64,000 nucleotides of DNA from Chelonoidis abingdonii (GCF_003597395.2 NC_133773.1:67291531-67355530); one strand, 5' to 3'. Positions 12,274-26,130 are shown, counted from the first letter of the stretch. Translations and numbers: made by a program. Notes: generated from the letters alone by a model not told the origin.

Positions 12274-13769
12274 TTACACTCAGGCAGTTTTCTCAGTTCA
12301 TCTTAATTAAACTGCTTTCCTTCCTGAGCTCATGCATTGGAGCCATGCCAAACTACTCCAAAGGTGTAGTAGCACTATCAACCATTTCACAGAGAAGAGG
12401 AATATCTCAACTGTACTTGCTGATTGGATCTGGGTGCCAGTTCCAAATTATATACCTGACTGAGTGCTGCTATGCCGCCTGAGTGCTGATATGCCCTCTT
12501 CTACAGACCTTAGCTGTTGTTATACTTATGCTGTATACAGTCATTGACATTCTGGTGTCTTGTATTGCTGATTTAACACAAAATAACATGGCTTCCATAG
12601 AACATAATGGGGTAAATTTTCAGCTCAATTCATGCTGAAAGAGAGATAGCTTCTAGTTTATGGGATGCTACATTAATTGAATTTATTTATAATTTGGTAT
12701 AATTGAGTTAGAAAAATAGAGGGTCAAATTTGCATAACCCAACCTCTTTTTCATGTGTACTCCTGTTCACAAATTAGTCAGAGCGCCACTTCACTCTTAG
12801 ATGACAATTTATATGTGCAAAATGTGGACAAATTCACTCATATGTGCTTACAGCCATAAAAGTCTAACAAATGCAAACTGTCAAAAGCACTACTCCACCC
12901 CATGCTGAAAGACCAATATAGTTCCTAGTTTATGCAAGGCTACTCATGAAGGCTGGGATGAGGGTCCTTTGAAATACCAGTGTAAGAAAATCCACCTTTC
13001 TGAAACAGTTCTCAAACATGCAATATTGCTCTAATTCAATTGATAATTCTGCATTTAAAAAAGGAGCCATAGTGATTACTACATCTGGAAGTGAATGCAG
13101 AATAGCAGCAGCAAAGTTTGTACAGGATTTTATAGTAGGATTCTGTGGGAACCTGTCTCTGTAACAATTTCAGGGCTACATTTCACATATGCTTATGAAA
13201 CAGTACACACAAATAGTGTTTTGTGCACACATTTGTACATGCAAAAGAAATATTTGTGCGTACAAATGGAAAATTGTATGTGGACTTTGGGTAGATAGGT
13301 GTTGTATGATATTCACACAAATTCCCTTTTGTAATAGCAGTGCCACTCTGCTGTAAGTGCAAAATGTGTCTGTTGAAATTCAGAATCTATGTTTAAGAAT
13401 CCAGTCTTTACAATTGTATATGGACAAAATGGGACTCAGAGATGGGGCACATAGCTTGCCAAGGAGCACTTTTCTTTTGTTCCAGTCTTTACTGCTGATT
13501 TGAAGTGTAAAGGATAGGGAGGATATAGAAAAATTGTACTAAGATTATCCATAATTTAATTTTTAATAAAGTGTATTAGCAAGCAGGCATGAAATATGTT
13601 TTCCTTGAACAAAGATCATTCTCTTCATTTTATTTATCTCTAGACATCTAATATTAAGGCCAGAAGAGAACTTCCTCTCACAATCCTCCAGAGCACAAGT
13701 GAGCTGTCAGAGTCCAGAAGGTATGTTCCCATGAATAGTGGTCCTGAAGAAGGCAATGTTCCCATGGAA

Positions 13770-13905
13770 TGCAGGACTGGTGCTAGGGTTTCTCATGCCC
13801 TAGGCACACAGCCATTTCGCCGCCCCCCGCGCTGATCCCGCGGCTCCAGTGGAGCTGCCGCAGTCATTCCTGCGGAGGGTCCGTTGGTCCGTGGGTCAGT
13901 GAACA
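13770..13905. mobile_element. GC-rich hAT-type repeat fragment
   Basis: A short GC-rich island with GCGCTGATCCCGCGGCTCCA and a GGAGGGTCCG motif. It shares the CCCGCGGCTCCAGTGGAG and TGCGGAGGGTCCG-type blocks with the minisatellite core of the element at 30073-30527. It also contains CCATTTCGCCGCCCC, the complement of the GGCGGCAAAATGG block near the right end of that element. It is a fragment of the same or a related non-autonomous family. No terminal repeats or target duplication are evident. Confidence 0.55.
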
Positions 13906-14044
13906 GAATTTATTGGTCTTAACAGAAACTGCAAAATTTACAAAATTCACTTAGATCCTAATTCATCCCTAAAGTAAACTCTTTTGTTTTCAATAGAGTT
14001 AGAGTAAAAAATGAATTTGGAACATTGGACCAAGTTCTGCTTTC

Positions 14045-14125
14045 ATTTATGGTGGAGTAAATTTGGAAAAACTCCATTAAAGTCAATAGAATGAGTTTGG
14101 ATTTACACCAGTGTAACAAATAAAA
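14045..14125. repeat. Old palindromic repeat fragment (TAAATTTGG/TTTACACCAGTG type)
   Basis: The segment GGTGGAGTAAATTTGG is followed by ACTCCATTAAAGTCAAT and then GGATTTACACCAGTGTAAC, giving a loose inverted repeat. Related-looking palindromes with TTTACA cores occur at 19970-20035 and 39280-39355. It is probably an ancient MITE family, but divergence is too high for boundaries. Confidence 0.4.
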
Positions 14126-14590
14126 ACAATTCTTGGCTAACATATTATATGCTCCTAAATTAGGTAAATGGCAAAAACAGCATAAATTGTTCCAAGTAAA
14201 AAACTTTAGTGCTGAATTGCAATTAAACTATCATCTGGACTGTGCCTTGTACTACACAGATCTGTCTAGGGGAGTAAGAATCATCACCCTTCACTTACAT
14301 GGATCTTGGGTTTAAGATCATTTTTTCTATCTGGTACACGGTTGGAGAAGTCTTAGCTCACTTCTTCATTGTGCTGGCCCACACAGATAAACTCTAGTGC
14401 AGGACTAGGGACAGATGCAGGTATTGAAATTCATTGCTGGTACAGGCCAGAATCAATTACTCCCCCCATTCCCTTGCTCAAGCAAAGGGGAAGCAGGGAG
14501 GGATTTGTGCCTCAGAGGGTACCTCTAAGGCACTGTGTCTCCTGAAGTGGTGCAATTCACACTTCCCTCCTTGGTTCAGGGCTGTGCCTA

Positions 14591-15112
<522 letters not shown>

Positions 15113-15529
15113 TCAACAGTGTGACTGCACACTTCTGAATTTTAATTCAGTTGTTCTTAGGGTTTGCTATTGATTTCTTTATATATAATTTGTATGAACC
15201 ATTTGCAATATACCAGCATCTTTCATTAGGTTATATATATAATATTCTGATCAAGTTTTACCTACACTTCACAGTTTGACTTGAGATTTTTGGTTGGTTT
15301 ACACTCTTAGAAAAACGTTCTCCTCCACCCTCCTCCTATACTGTCATGAATCGTCCTATCTCAGCCTTCACCCCATCACCTCACAGAGCACTTTTTCCAA
15401 GCACCGAGCATTAATCCATTTTACATGAACAAAAATATCCATGCTTAAAATAGTTGATGCTAACAAAAATATTTGCATGGTAAGTCAACGCTCAACTCTT
15501 AAAGATTAGAAAGAGACCTTCAAGAGGGG

Positions 15530-15665
15530 CAGATTGGCCCACACCAGCCTATTGCAGGGTTTCCTGTCCCTTCCTCTAAAGCATCTGGTTCTGGTCACTG
15601 TCAAGACACAGGATACTGGGTGAACTGGACCTGGGTCTGATCCAATAAAAAATTCCTATAGTCCT
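15530..15665 (+). mobile_element. LINE 3'-tail-like fragment (CR1-related)
   Basis: The block contains AAAGCATCTGGTTCTGGTCA, ACACAGGATACTGGGTGAA and GGACCTGGGTCTGATCCA. I know this motif order from memory as the 3' end of a common reptile/bird LINE family. Only this tail is present. No poly-A or microsatellite end was seen. Confidence 0.5.
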
Positions 15666-15689
15666 AATGATTTTAGTTGATAAATAAGG

Positions 15690-16085
15690 CTCGATGAATA
15701 AAAATAATTTAGCTTTGTGAAAAAACTTTAAGGTTTCAATTTTTGTTTTCATTGCATACTGAAAGAAAACATGTTTGGAAATGTTTACTGAAAAAAAACT
15801 AGGGAAGAAAGCCATATCCAGTTTCAAGTCCCTACTCTACCTGATTCAGAGTAACGACTTGAATGCAGGTCTTCTACATCACAGGTGTGTGTGCTAACCA
15901 CCAGGCTATTAGCAGAAGATCTTTGCTTTCTCTACTTCCCTCTCCTCCTTCCCCAGAGATACCCTCCTGGACCCAAGACACCTTCCCAACAAAAGCATCA
16001 TCAAAACAACTGTTTCCACAAAAAAGTTTCAGTTTCAACAAATCAGCATTTTACCACAACAGAAAAAAAAAACAGAAACAATTCC
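15690..16085. mobile_element. hAT-like non-autonomous element, diverged copy
   Basis: This block shares its layout with the better-preserved element at 32493-32891. Both have flanking AAA/TTTC-rich arms, a central inverted pair of tRNA-like segments, and AAAGTTTCAGTTTCAACAAA near the right end (about 16022), matching CATTTCAGTTTCAACAAC there. The right half of the core has GACTTGAATGCAGG, an inverted B-box-like sequence, and GTGTGCTAACCACCAGGCTA. The copy is interrupted by a pyrimidine-rich segment (15915-16000). Ends and target duplication are not clear. Confidence 0.5.
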
Positions 16086-18499
16086 AATCAGCTTTACTGA
16101 TGAACTACAAGTAACATTTAGAAGACATAACAATAAAAACCTGAACATGCAAGACACAAACATATAAAAACTGAAACAGTTGCTTAAATTTATTATATTG
16201 CTCTGAGCCTGCCTTCCATCAACCCTCCACTCCTTTTTGCCTCTTCTCATTTGTTACATTATTTCTAAGTTTAAGTTTAGACCCCAAACATGCAAGTGAA
16301 TCTATGTGGAAGGATCCTTATCCCTGCATAGAGACTCATGGATGTGTCAACGTGGCTCTGGTTGGACACAAAAATTCACTTTCACAGATTCAATTCCAGG
16401 ATTGGGGCCATAGGTCATAAAATATTTGGGGTATGCCTTTTTTCACGTCCTGAAAAATCTCATGCATACTCAAGACATTGTATGCAATTCAATAACAATA
16501 ATTAATGATAAAAGAAAAAAGATTAAATGGAAAGAGTACAGAAGCATGAAGGGTAGGAGAATAAAGGGAGAAGAAGGATTGAAATATGCCAGGATAGCAT
16601 ACTCCATGGAGCATCCATCAGACAGTCTATAAAAAGAGAAATTGGGAGCCCCTGCATTTTAGGCTGCAGTATTGCAAATATGGGAATGATATTTAACTTC
16701 ACATCTCCTTTTGTTGAATCTGGATGCGGTGGTGTCTCTGCCCTCCCAGAGCATACTGGAGGTAGTGACATGGATAACAGAATACTGGCAGAAGCTCAAT
16801 ATGGATAAAATGGAAGTAGCATATATTGGAAGGGAAAGGTGTCTGTTTGTGTACCTTGTGTTCTTCCATTTACCAACACAATCCACAGTGTAGGAGTTAT
16901 TCTTAATGTGTCACTATTTTTGGATGCCCCATCATTTATTAATTTAATTTGGTTGTTCTTAAGTACTATTTTATGTACATTTAGATGCTGTTATGATGTG
17001 TAAATGCTATGGTAACAGGCAGTACTTAAACATAAAGGAAGAATAAACACTAAAATAATTACTGAAAAATGGCCAAGAGATGCTTTCCTTCCATTACCAT
17101 GCCACAACATGCTTTACTTCACCTTCACTGCCAGCTCATTATTAAATGTCAGAAAGGACAAAAGTCAAGGAATAACTCTTGAAAGATCCATTTAAAGGGT
17201 CAAAGCAGCAACCACATGTACAATAACCACTGATACTTCATTACACTAAATAGTATTGAAATTATTAACATATATGGTATATGCCATTTTTCATATTGCC
17301 CTTAGAGGTTTTTTGGGACTGTTTTTCCTCCAATACTGGATATCGATATTTTACACATTTAACTGATACAGCCAAAATTCCACTAGCAGCAAGCAGGAAA
17401 AAAATTGTATTTCATGGCAATTTTGCAATCAAAAGCTTATATTCATTTTATTACTTTGTTAAATACTACCTGAAGACCTACAGTATAATCTATAACTACT
17501 GTATGACATCTGTAAAATATAACTTTTAAAGTCACAGAAAAAAACAGTATTTGATGCTAACAGTGAAATCCTCTAATTAAAAATGATTTGGGGTTCCCAG
17601 TTTTGATGGTTGCATTTTTCAGGAACATAACTACAACATTAAATGAGGAATTACTGTAGTCAGGTTGATATATTAATAAGTATAGGAGTCTGTCAAACTA
17701 TTTAGCTAATAGAACTGTTTATTTTTAGGAAATGGAAGAGTGCCTATAGCTGTTCTAAGACACTTTCAGGAAGTAACAGATAAAGATTTTTCTTTCATTG
17801 GTGTCTCTCTTAGTAGGCAGAAATCTGAGGCATTTCTTTATTAACAGGATCCTAATGCGACAACATGGTGGGGCACTTCTTGTAAACAGTTGGATAACAC
17901 TTGAAATATTTAACTGATTATCTTGGAATGGGATTATTTTTTTCATTTAGTTACCTTACTTTATTATCTCTCCAATGGTGTTTTGTGACACCAGTTGAGT
18001 GCTCCAAATTCTATTTAAATTATAGGAAATAAAACTTGAGGAAAAGGGAGGTATGTTTCTTGAACCTTCATTACAATTTGTTTTTTTACAAAGAAGCACA
18101 AAGTTCCTGCTATTTAATACATAATTAAAGATAAGATCACCAATTACTTTTGTTTAAAAAACCTAATTAGCAGATTTAAGAAATCTTGCTTAATCATTGA
18201 TTACTAACAGGAATATGCCCAGTGTTATATCACATCCTTTTTTTTGCCAATAGTGACATGTTACATAGCAGACTTTCACTGATAAGCATGTACTGTAGCT
18301 TCTTTACAAGACCTTGACAAGAGCTTTTGATTATCATTATTTTTTTTGCTAAGGGCACTGTTAGAACAGCAAATTAGTGTGGCCTGTACCTCTGGAGCTC
18401 ATTTAAACAGGTGGTATGGCTCTGGAACTTAAGTACAATTAGTTGGATAGCCTCAGGTCAATTATTGTGAAATACTTTATAACAAAATACACACATATA

Positions 18500-18655
18500 C
18501 AGTCATAGGTCTAAAGCACACACTGTAAGAAGAAACTAAGGCACAGGGACATTAAGAGAATTGCACAAGGTCACCCATAGGCCACTGACAAAGGCAGGAA
18601 TAGAACTCTGAGTGCCAATCCAATGTTCTAAGCACTAGATAACCTTGTTTCCCTG
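18500..18655 (-). mobile_element. MIR-like SINE, antisense
   Basis: The plus strand reads GAAACTAAGGCACAGGGAC, then TTGCACAAGGTCACCCATAG, CAGGAATAGAACTCTGAG and CTAAGCACTAGATAACC. In this order they match the reverse complement of a MIR: TGTGCCT...TTTC tail side, the CCTTG-GCAA core, the tRNA-like B box and the 5' end. The copy is heavily diverged, as expected for an ancient amniote SINE. Confidence 0.65.
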
Positions 18656-19969
18656 TAAATCTTTAAATCTGGAAGGGAGTAGGCCTAGCAACAGGGAGAG
18701 GTCTTTACTTTCCCCATGAAACTCCATTCAGAATCAGCTGACTTTTAAGATATAAAAAACTGCCATTTGCAGTGTGCACTAAGATCATTAGAGCTTACTT
18801 AAGACCTGTTGATAAAATTACTATTTCATCTGAGTATATTTCCAGCATTGTACAGAGTTGAACCTCTTCCTCCTCTATCTCCTTAAAATACCCTTTGTCC
18901 TAGGGAAGTTGCACAGGGCTGGGGAACAGGAGATCATGCATTCTAAGCTTACCACTTCTGGTAAATGATTAATAATTCAGTGTTTTTCTCAAAAAGTATT
19001 GAACAAGCTTCACACCCCACAGTAAGATTACACAAGGTGAGAGGTCTTAATCTTATCCATTCTGCTTCTCAGGTAGAATCGGCCAGATATATGTGCTTGG
19101 CTATGTTGTCAGTAAAATGGGATTACTAGTGTATATATAGTACACTATTTCAATTAATTATATATCTTCCTCTAGAAAGTTATGCCCTGTGGACATCTGC
19201 TATTATGTCATAGCTGCTGTTTAGTCATTTAGCCCATGTGATCTGTGTTGCAGTGCTGAGACTCCAGAGCTCATGCTCTGTTGATGATATGTGGAAGGGA
19301 AGCAGTATAGTTGTGATACACCCTAAGAAATGTGTTTCATCCTAAGAGTATTTGCTCAAATTTAATAACTAATTTGGAACAGCTGTGGTTGTGCCCCCTT
19401 TGTGTTCTTCATCTGAACTTTTGTACAATTGACTTCTACTTGCAAGAATGCTCATGGAAAGAAAATGTTAAGCCTGCATGCTAAAGCACTCATTAATGAT
19501 CTATTTTAAATGCAAATGCTTGAATACTTGAACCAAAAGTTTTATAATGGACAGACGTGGTGAGGATAGGGTTCCGAGGTCCCCTCATCAGAGCCCTGCC
19601 AAATTAAATGAATCAAAGAAGGTTCTGACCTACACTCTTTGCAACTAAGACCATCAAAGTACATGCAATTACTTGATTTGAATGTGAAACAGAAGAAATC
19701 TATATCTAGCTAATAAATCTTACGGTAATATAATATTTCTAGGAATGATGCCTTAGGCAAGAGTTGTGGATCCTTATTCCCAGAGAAAAATAAACACTAC
19801 AAATGAGATGAAAACCATTTAATAAAAAATAATAGTAATTCCATAATGAACTGGAAACTACTAGTGCTCTAAAGGATCATCTTTTCTTTTAGAATTAAAG
19901 AGAACTATCTGACTTGGATGCAAAAAGCTGTTCAAGTTAAAAGGTACTTGAGTACAACGGACCAGTTCC

Positions 19970-20035
19970 TCAGCTGATGTAAATCTGCATAGCTGTACTG
20001 ATTTACACCCACTAAGGATCTAGTTCACTGATTGT
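19970..20035. repeat. Old palindromic repeat (GTAAATC...GATTTACA)
   Basis: The short inverted pair GATGTAAATCTGCA / CTGATTTACACC is separated by a few bases. A similar arrangement lies at 39280-39355. It is probably a remnant of a widespread ancient MITE. Confidence 0.4.
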
Positions 20036-23000
20036 TCCTTTGCAGTAGTAAAATAAAACCTTACTGAAGAGGTTTAGTCCAGAACCCAAATGTGGCATGA
20101 GGAGAACATATGCAATCATTCTGCATGGAAGCTCCATAGAAGTCAGTGGGGCTTTTGGGGAAAAAAATCAATAGTAACAAGCAGAGATAAAAATATCATG
20201 TTATGTTATTACTTATTTAGCTATTCTGTAAAATACACAATGGAATTCAAACTGTTTCTATTCCAGCTTTTTTTTAAAAAAAAATATGCCTGAATTAACA
20301 GATAAAATCCTTTACTTTTTTATCACAAAAAGTATAAAGTCCTGGAATTTATCCTTTGGAAAAGCCATGCAAATATATTTATGGTCATTTCATTTACATG
20401 TGAGAACAACTGAGCTATAAATAAGGATCTGGTCTCATCTAGATATTGTGCACATAACTTCCAGTAGAATCAGTAAGATTAACATCCATGTGCATGGAGA
20501 GAATAGATCCACAAGAATAACATCATATACTCAGATGACAGAGTAAATGTTCAGGTAACGAGAAAAAGAAAACCTAAATGCAATTACTTCTAAGATATCT
20601 ACATTATGCTTTTCCCAGGGCACTTTTGAGAGCTTGCATGTGTCAGCTGTAGTAGAGTCATCATTTGAAACCTCAGGCTACTGTAAATTGTTCTAATCAT
20701 ATCACACTAACATAATCCCAAAGAACAACAACAAAAAGATTGATTTATTTTCCTCACTGGTCCTTAATAAATACATTCCGTTAGAATAAATCATAGCGTC
20801 CCAGAGCAAGGAAGTAAAGTAACTCTTCTGTGATACAAGCTATTCTTTTTTTCCTCTAGCATCAAAGTGTGATCTGTTATCTTCAGAACTAACTGAACTC
20901 TTGTGATTCAGGTAGGAAAACTGCATGATGTAGGTACTTTGAGAGCAGTGGGTTGGGGATATTTGGGATGAATAGCTGACCGACTGCAATTGTTTTATTC
21001 CAGGAGAAAACAAGAATGAATTGGAGGTGAATCATAAGGTCACGCACAAGTAAATCAATCAAAAAGTTGGATACTTTTTTTCAAAAGTTTTTTGCTGCTG
21101 TCATTATTTTCTATTTTTTTCAAGAATTCTGCCACTGTTCTTCCACAGTTTAGTCATATAGCTGCTGTAAAAAGAGTTAGAAATAGGCTCGATGGAACAA
21201 ATACAAAATGTCTTTAAAATACTGGTAACTCACCACTGCATTTGTGGTGTTGTATTTGCACTGTGTTCTTTCGTGACTAAAGCAAGCCTCCAATGAAAAA
21301 TTATGGGGCTGATTTTATAAATATGTTATGGCCTAGTGAACTAGCCAATGCCTTTTGTCTAAATCGTTATTAAAGCAATCAATCCCCCCCATCATTGTCC
21401 TAGCACCGATTTCCTCTCTTCATGATTTTCATATTATCTCTTGCCACCAAAACAAAAACAAAAACACCCCTCCCATACCACTAACGTTTCCAACATAAAA
21501 ACATGTCAGATCTTAAAAACATGCAAACTAACATCTAAATAATCCATTCCAAATTTGATGGCCACATTAATCGCTCTATTTCATCAGCATCAAATCACAG
21601 AAATTTTAGGAAAAATTTTTTGACAAAAATTTCATTTTTTAAAATAGATATTTCATTAAGGAATTAAGAATACCCCATTTCAGTTTTTGACATATTCAAA
21701 AATGTGGGGAATGATCTATTGAGTTAGAAAGACCCAGCTACATGAGCTCTCCACTATCAAGCAGGACTTCAAATGACCAGCCAAAAACATTCCCATGCTG
21801 AATAATTAATTTAGTTTGAAGCCAAATCTTTAGCCATTTTTGTTGAACAGCTTTAGTTAGTCTTGTATCTTAGTCCCTCAGGTTAGAAATAATCCATGTC
21901 ATGAGGAAGAATTCTTTAACAATTACATTTTCCATGTGGAGTTTTAAGGAATTCCAAATGTGACATATGTTCATTTAATACAGGGCCCCAGTCATGCACT
22001 GTCAATTACACAGCGGATAGCTACAATATTGGGCCCATGACGTGTAGTGACAGATCTACCTATTGTATGCTGGCAACATAATTTAGTTTCATTTCATCAG
22101 AGAAAACTGAGTGTGGACCCATGGAAACATTTTGATGAAAGAGATCAATCCTATGCTCAACAGTAAGAATTAAAATTCTCTTTTATTAGAATTATCTAGC
22201 GATTCTATTACACTTTAACAATGTGAAGTGTTATATAAGTGCAAAGAATTAATTAGTAAAATAATTATTCCTGCACCAACATTGTTTTGAGATGAGTTGT
22301 CTATTTACCATATGCATGAAAAAAGTCTTAAAATAATTAATGTTTACTCAAAATATTATTTACATAAAAAATAAAGAATGTATTCCATTCATAAAATGCA
22401 ACTTTTTATGCAGTGATAATTATATTATTTAAATAAGGGCTTCCCTGATTTTTTTAACACTTAATATGCCAATTTAGAACATTAGAATTTAATCCTGTTA
22501 CACCCAAATAAGACAAAGTATAAAATATTTTTTTAAAATGTTTAAGGATTGGGCAAATTGGTGAATGCAAAATATATAGAAAACACTTCTGAGAAAATAT
22601 GGATTAACATACCTGTGTATTGCAAAAGTGCTTAAAATCTAATTAAAGTGTCTTCAAAGTACCCTCACTGCTAGATGTTAAGACCAACTAAGCCTCACTA
22701 TCTCATTAATCTTCTTTTGACTCTTCTGTTAGACAAGTGTCATTATATGAGTACTGACTATCTTGTCTCTCTCTAGGAACATTACAGTTTAGATGTACAG
22801 ATGGTAATCTATGGAAGTGCTGTTCATTTGACCAGAACATTCAACTTTATGTTTTTCATCTCATTTAACTACAACATTCAAATTCTAATGGTTTAATCAG
22901 CATGCATGTTCATTTGATAATGTTACAACAGAAACAAAATAATTGTGTAACAGTGTCTTCCAATATACAATACTCTTGCTATTACATTAAATACATAGTG

Positions 23001-23594
23001 GTACAGTTCACATATATAATAAGATAACACCAACCTAGGCATTAGATGCCCATCAGGAATTATTTTAACCTGATCCTAGATCTGACAGGCTACAGAAAAA
23101 TAGTATCCAAATTTGTGAGAGAAGGGTTCATTCCAGTACTGATTCTTAGAGCAGTGGCTGCCAGGGCAGAAAAAATACTGAGTAGTCAATTTGTTTAGGT
23201 AGCTTTAAATAATCTGATAGTGACAGATAGTAGTACAGGCAGCTATTGCCTTCAGCACCCTGTACGTTTACAATATGCTCCGAATGACTAACAAACAGTA
23301 ATAGTAATATGCTGATGGACATATCCTGCAACTGCAAGAATGTGTACAAAAATTAGTATTTCAGCTGTGGATGTTTTATTGTATAAGTACCCATTCTGAA
23401 AGAAAAGTGCTTTTCTGAAGATATCCAAGAAAAGCATGGAATGGTTTCCATCTCTAGTGTCCTGCATTTCTTGTGGCCTGATTATCAGAAGTGTTGAGCA
23501 CCAACGAATCATACTAAAGTCAAAGATGTTGAAGAAGTTACTTCTCATTGTTTCCTTGTGCACTCTCTGCCTATCTGTTGTATCCATCTGTTGT

Positions 23595-23725
23595 TTCTTG
23601 TTTTAGTTCTTCAGGGCAGGGACCATGTCTTTGTTATATTCATGTACAGTGCCTGGCACAATGGGGCTAGGGCTTCTAGGCACCACAGCAATATAAGTAA
23701 TAAATAACAACAGCAGCAGCAACAA
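23595..23725 (+). mobile_element. L2-like LINE 3' tail, sense
   Basis: Contains GGGCAGGGACCATGTCTTTG, GTACAGTGCCTGGCACAATG and a final AATAAATAA-type end with CAGCAGCAGCAAC. This order is typical of L2-family 3' ends. It aligns with 59145-59265 in the same orientation and with antisense tails at 23930-24020, 50160-50290 and 57560-57690. Confidence 0.65.
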
Positions 23726-23929
23726 AGCAGGTGCTCAGTACTTTGGTAATCAGGCCATTGGTGTATAATTTTTAGGAACAATTTAGCATTGCGTATTCAG
23801 GCAAAGCTTGCACATACTTCAACAGGTGTTTTGCCTGAGGAAGGAGTGTTAAATTGGGTCCAAATACCATACATTAAGAACTACATAACACTATTAATTG
23901 TGCTATAATAACACCCAAAAAAGCCCTTC

Positions 23930-25300
23930 ATCAGGATAGGGTCCTATTCTGCTAAGCACTATGCAAACACATAGAAGACATGGTCCCTGTCCCACTAAGC
24001 TCATAGCTGAATCTGAAACAAGACATAAGAAGTGGTGGGGGAAGAGGATGACGATAAGGATAATATTAATATGTCCATGTAGTTACATAGTCTTGCTCTA
24101 TGTTCAAATTTCAGGTTTAATGTTTATCTTTAAATAAATACCAGGTGTCTCTATTTCCTCCTCAGTTTAGCCAGAGTTAATTGGCTGGTTTCTTGTTAGC
24201 ATCAAAGCTTGAGGAGAGATTTGAAGGAGGAAGGTTTGTGGTTTTATGCATTACTTCAGGAAGGGCATTCAACCTGCAATAGGCTGCATGGAAGAAAATA
24301 AAGAGACACTTGTGGAAGATCTGGACAAATAGGCATTCAAGGCTGACAGCATTGAAGGAACAGAGCGAGTGGGAAGACAATGTGAGAGTGAATAATCATG
24401 AAGAGTATCAGATGGGTAGCCGTGTTGGTCTGGATCTGTAAAAGCAGCAAAGAGTCCTGTGGCACCTTATAGACTAACGAACATATTAGAGCATGAGCTT
24501 TCATGGGTGAATACATGTATGCATCCGACGAAGTGGGTATTCACCCATGAAAACTCATGCTCCAATATGTCTGTTAGTCTATAAGGTGCCACAGACTCTG
24601 CTGCTAAACATGAAGAGACTAAGTTAGGGCAATAACAAGAATCTTGAATTTGATGTGATAGAGAAAGTGGAGTTACCAGGGGAATACAAAGGGCAGATTG
24701 AAGGGCAAGGAAATGGTGTATTTTTTATGGATGAACAAATGGGGATATCAGGGAGTCCAGTGAAAAGATTTTCATTATCCAGGGAGGAAATAATGAGAGC
24801 ATGGATGAGAATCACAGATGTCTGGACAGAGAGGAAAGGACATACTGCAGAGTTGAGAGAAGAAGTGTCAGGGAGTGGACACATGTTTAACGGATCTGAA
24901 AAGACAAAGAGAGTCGAAGTTGACAAGAATTTGGGCCTAGCTAACAAGGAGAACAGTAGTGGTACCAACAGTAACAAAGACTGGAAGAATGGAGTAGGCT
25001 TCAGCAGAAAGAGAAGGAGTTTTTGGCTGCTGTCCAGACATCTAGGGCCAGATTACAGAGAAAGAGACTTTAAAATCTTTAATCTTGACCAAAAATATTG
25101 GATGGGATGAAGAATATTGAAATTGGTAGTGAAAAGGTAAATATTATCATAAACATGGAAATTGAAGCCATGAGCACAGACGAAGTCTTTCAAAGAAAGA
25201 TAAAACAGAAAAGGAGAGGGAGGCACGGACTGAGCTCCTTGAATCACCCCATGAATGACTGCACCACAACTAAATGAGGGCAGAATTTGTCTGGGCTTAC
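23930..25300 (-). mobile_element. L2-like LINE, antisense, split by a palindromic element
   Basis: On the minus strand the 3' tail is at 23930-24020 (reverse complement GACAGGGACCATGTCTTC). Coding remnants lie further up. Near 25130-25260 the minus-strand frame gives SCGAVIHGVIQGAQSVPPSP followed by HGFNFHVYDNIYLF, which resembles the L2 motifs GVPQGSVLGP and FYADDTQLY, with the catalytic Asp pair damaged. Plus-strand open frames at 24655-25110 are shadows of this region. The element is interrupted at 24397-24617 and borders an LTR-like segment upstream. Many stops and lost residues show that it is inactive. Confidence 0.65.
24397..24617. mobile_element. Palindromic retroposon-like element with 9-bp target duplication, copy 1
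   Basis: The element occupies 24406-24608 and is flanked by perfect direct repeats CATGAAGAG at 24397-24405 and 24609-24617. It starts near GGGTAGCCGTGTTGGTCTGG. Its body is a foldback: AAGGTGCCACAG-type and TATAGACTAAC segments on the left reappear inverted on the right (GTTAGTCTATAAGGTGCCAC), meeting around GCATCCGACGAAGTGG. The sequence family is one I remember as abundant in turtles and crocodilians. There is no coding capacity. A 9-bp duplication and foldback body fit either an unusual SINE-like retroposon or a DNA foldback element. Confidence 0.8.
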
Positions 25301-25529
25301 TCAAAGAAGGCAGCTCTGCTTTAGAGTGGGGAGTAGAAGAGGAAGTTCAGAAACTGCTGCAAAAGGTGCTTTGCAGCAATGACTCCCCCAACCCCACCCC
25401 AGGAATGTGCATAAAGGTACGAAACCAGGGTGGGGCAAGTGTCTATGTCCAAGCAGCAAGGAACCCAACACCCACTCTCACACCCCTAGTGGAGGCAAAT
25501 GGCAGGCTGGGATAGGACCTGTTGTGGGC

Positions 25530-26130
25530 ACTATGATAGTCACCCCTTTTAAAGGAGGGATGGGAAGGAATTTTTCCACACCACTAGAATTGGCTTCGGT
25601 GGAGTGTGGTTTTTTCACCTTCCTCACAGCAGGTGTGAGGACGAACCTTTTCTGGTGAATAGAAAAGGTGGCTGGCCATATGTCACAACTTATTTTGTAA
25701 TATTGGGTGGATGTTCAGTGCAAGTACTCCATAGGGAGGACAGCCAGTGACCAGATAAGTGGCCTGGTAAAGGACTTAAAAGGAGGTCCTGGATAAAGGA
25801 ACAGAATGGAGAAGGGGGTTCGGGGACTCCTATGATTGGCACAGCAGGGAGCCAACCTCCTCCATTCTCAAAGCTCTCCTAAATCCTCTTACGAGGGTGG
25901 TGGATGGTAAGGTCCAAGCCATGGATTGGCTGGGGGACCTGGATGGAAACAAAGCGGGGCTGGTGAAAGCCCCAGAAAATTGATTTAAATAAGCATGGAT
26001 TTGCCTGCACTGTACACTTTATCTGTTGGGTAGTCCCAGACATCTGTTTAATAAAGTTGTGGCCTGATTAAAACCCATAAAAAGTCTCTTGTCCTTCTTC
26101 CAGTATACCCAGACAAAAGTCTAACAGAGG
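25530..26130 (+). mobile_element. LTR-like segment with polyadenylation signal
   Basis: Non-coding block containing AATAAAGTTGTGGCCTGATT at 26051, an AATAAA polyadenylation-type signal followed by a C/T-rich end (CTCTTGTCCTTCTTCC), as in the R/U5 part of LTRs. TGTCACAAC at about 25682 is a possible LTR start, and TCTAACA at about 26120 a possible end. Flanks do not give a convincing target duplication. The first part, 25555-25650, resembles a GGAAGGAATTTTTCC/CACCTTCCTCACAGC block also seen in CR1 3' UTRs and at 61562-61585. It is probably a solo LTR inserted in the L2 region. Confidence 0.5.

Noticed and set aside
24655..25110. 151-codon plus-strand open frame
   Set aside because: It is antisense to an L2-like LINE whose minus-strand frame gives reverse-transcriptase-like segments, and it has no domain of its own.
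25680..26130. Exact LTR boundaries with target duplication
   Set aside because: Several TG/CA start and end pairs were tried, and none gave matching flanks. Only an approximate LTR-like call is given.
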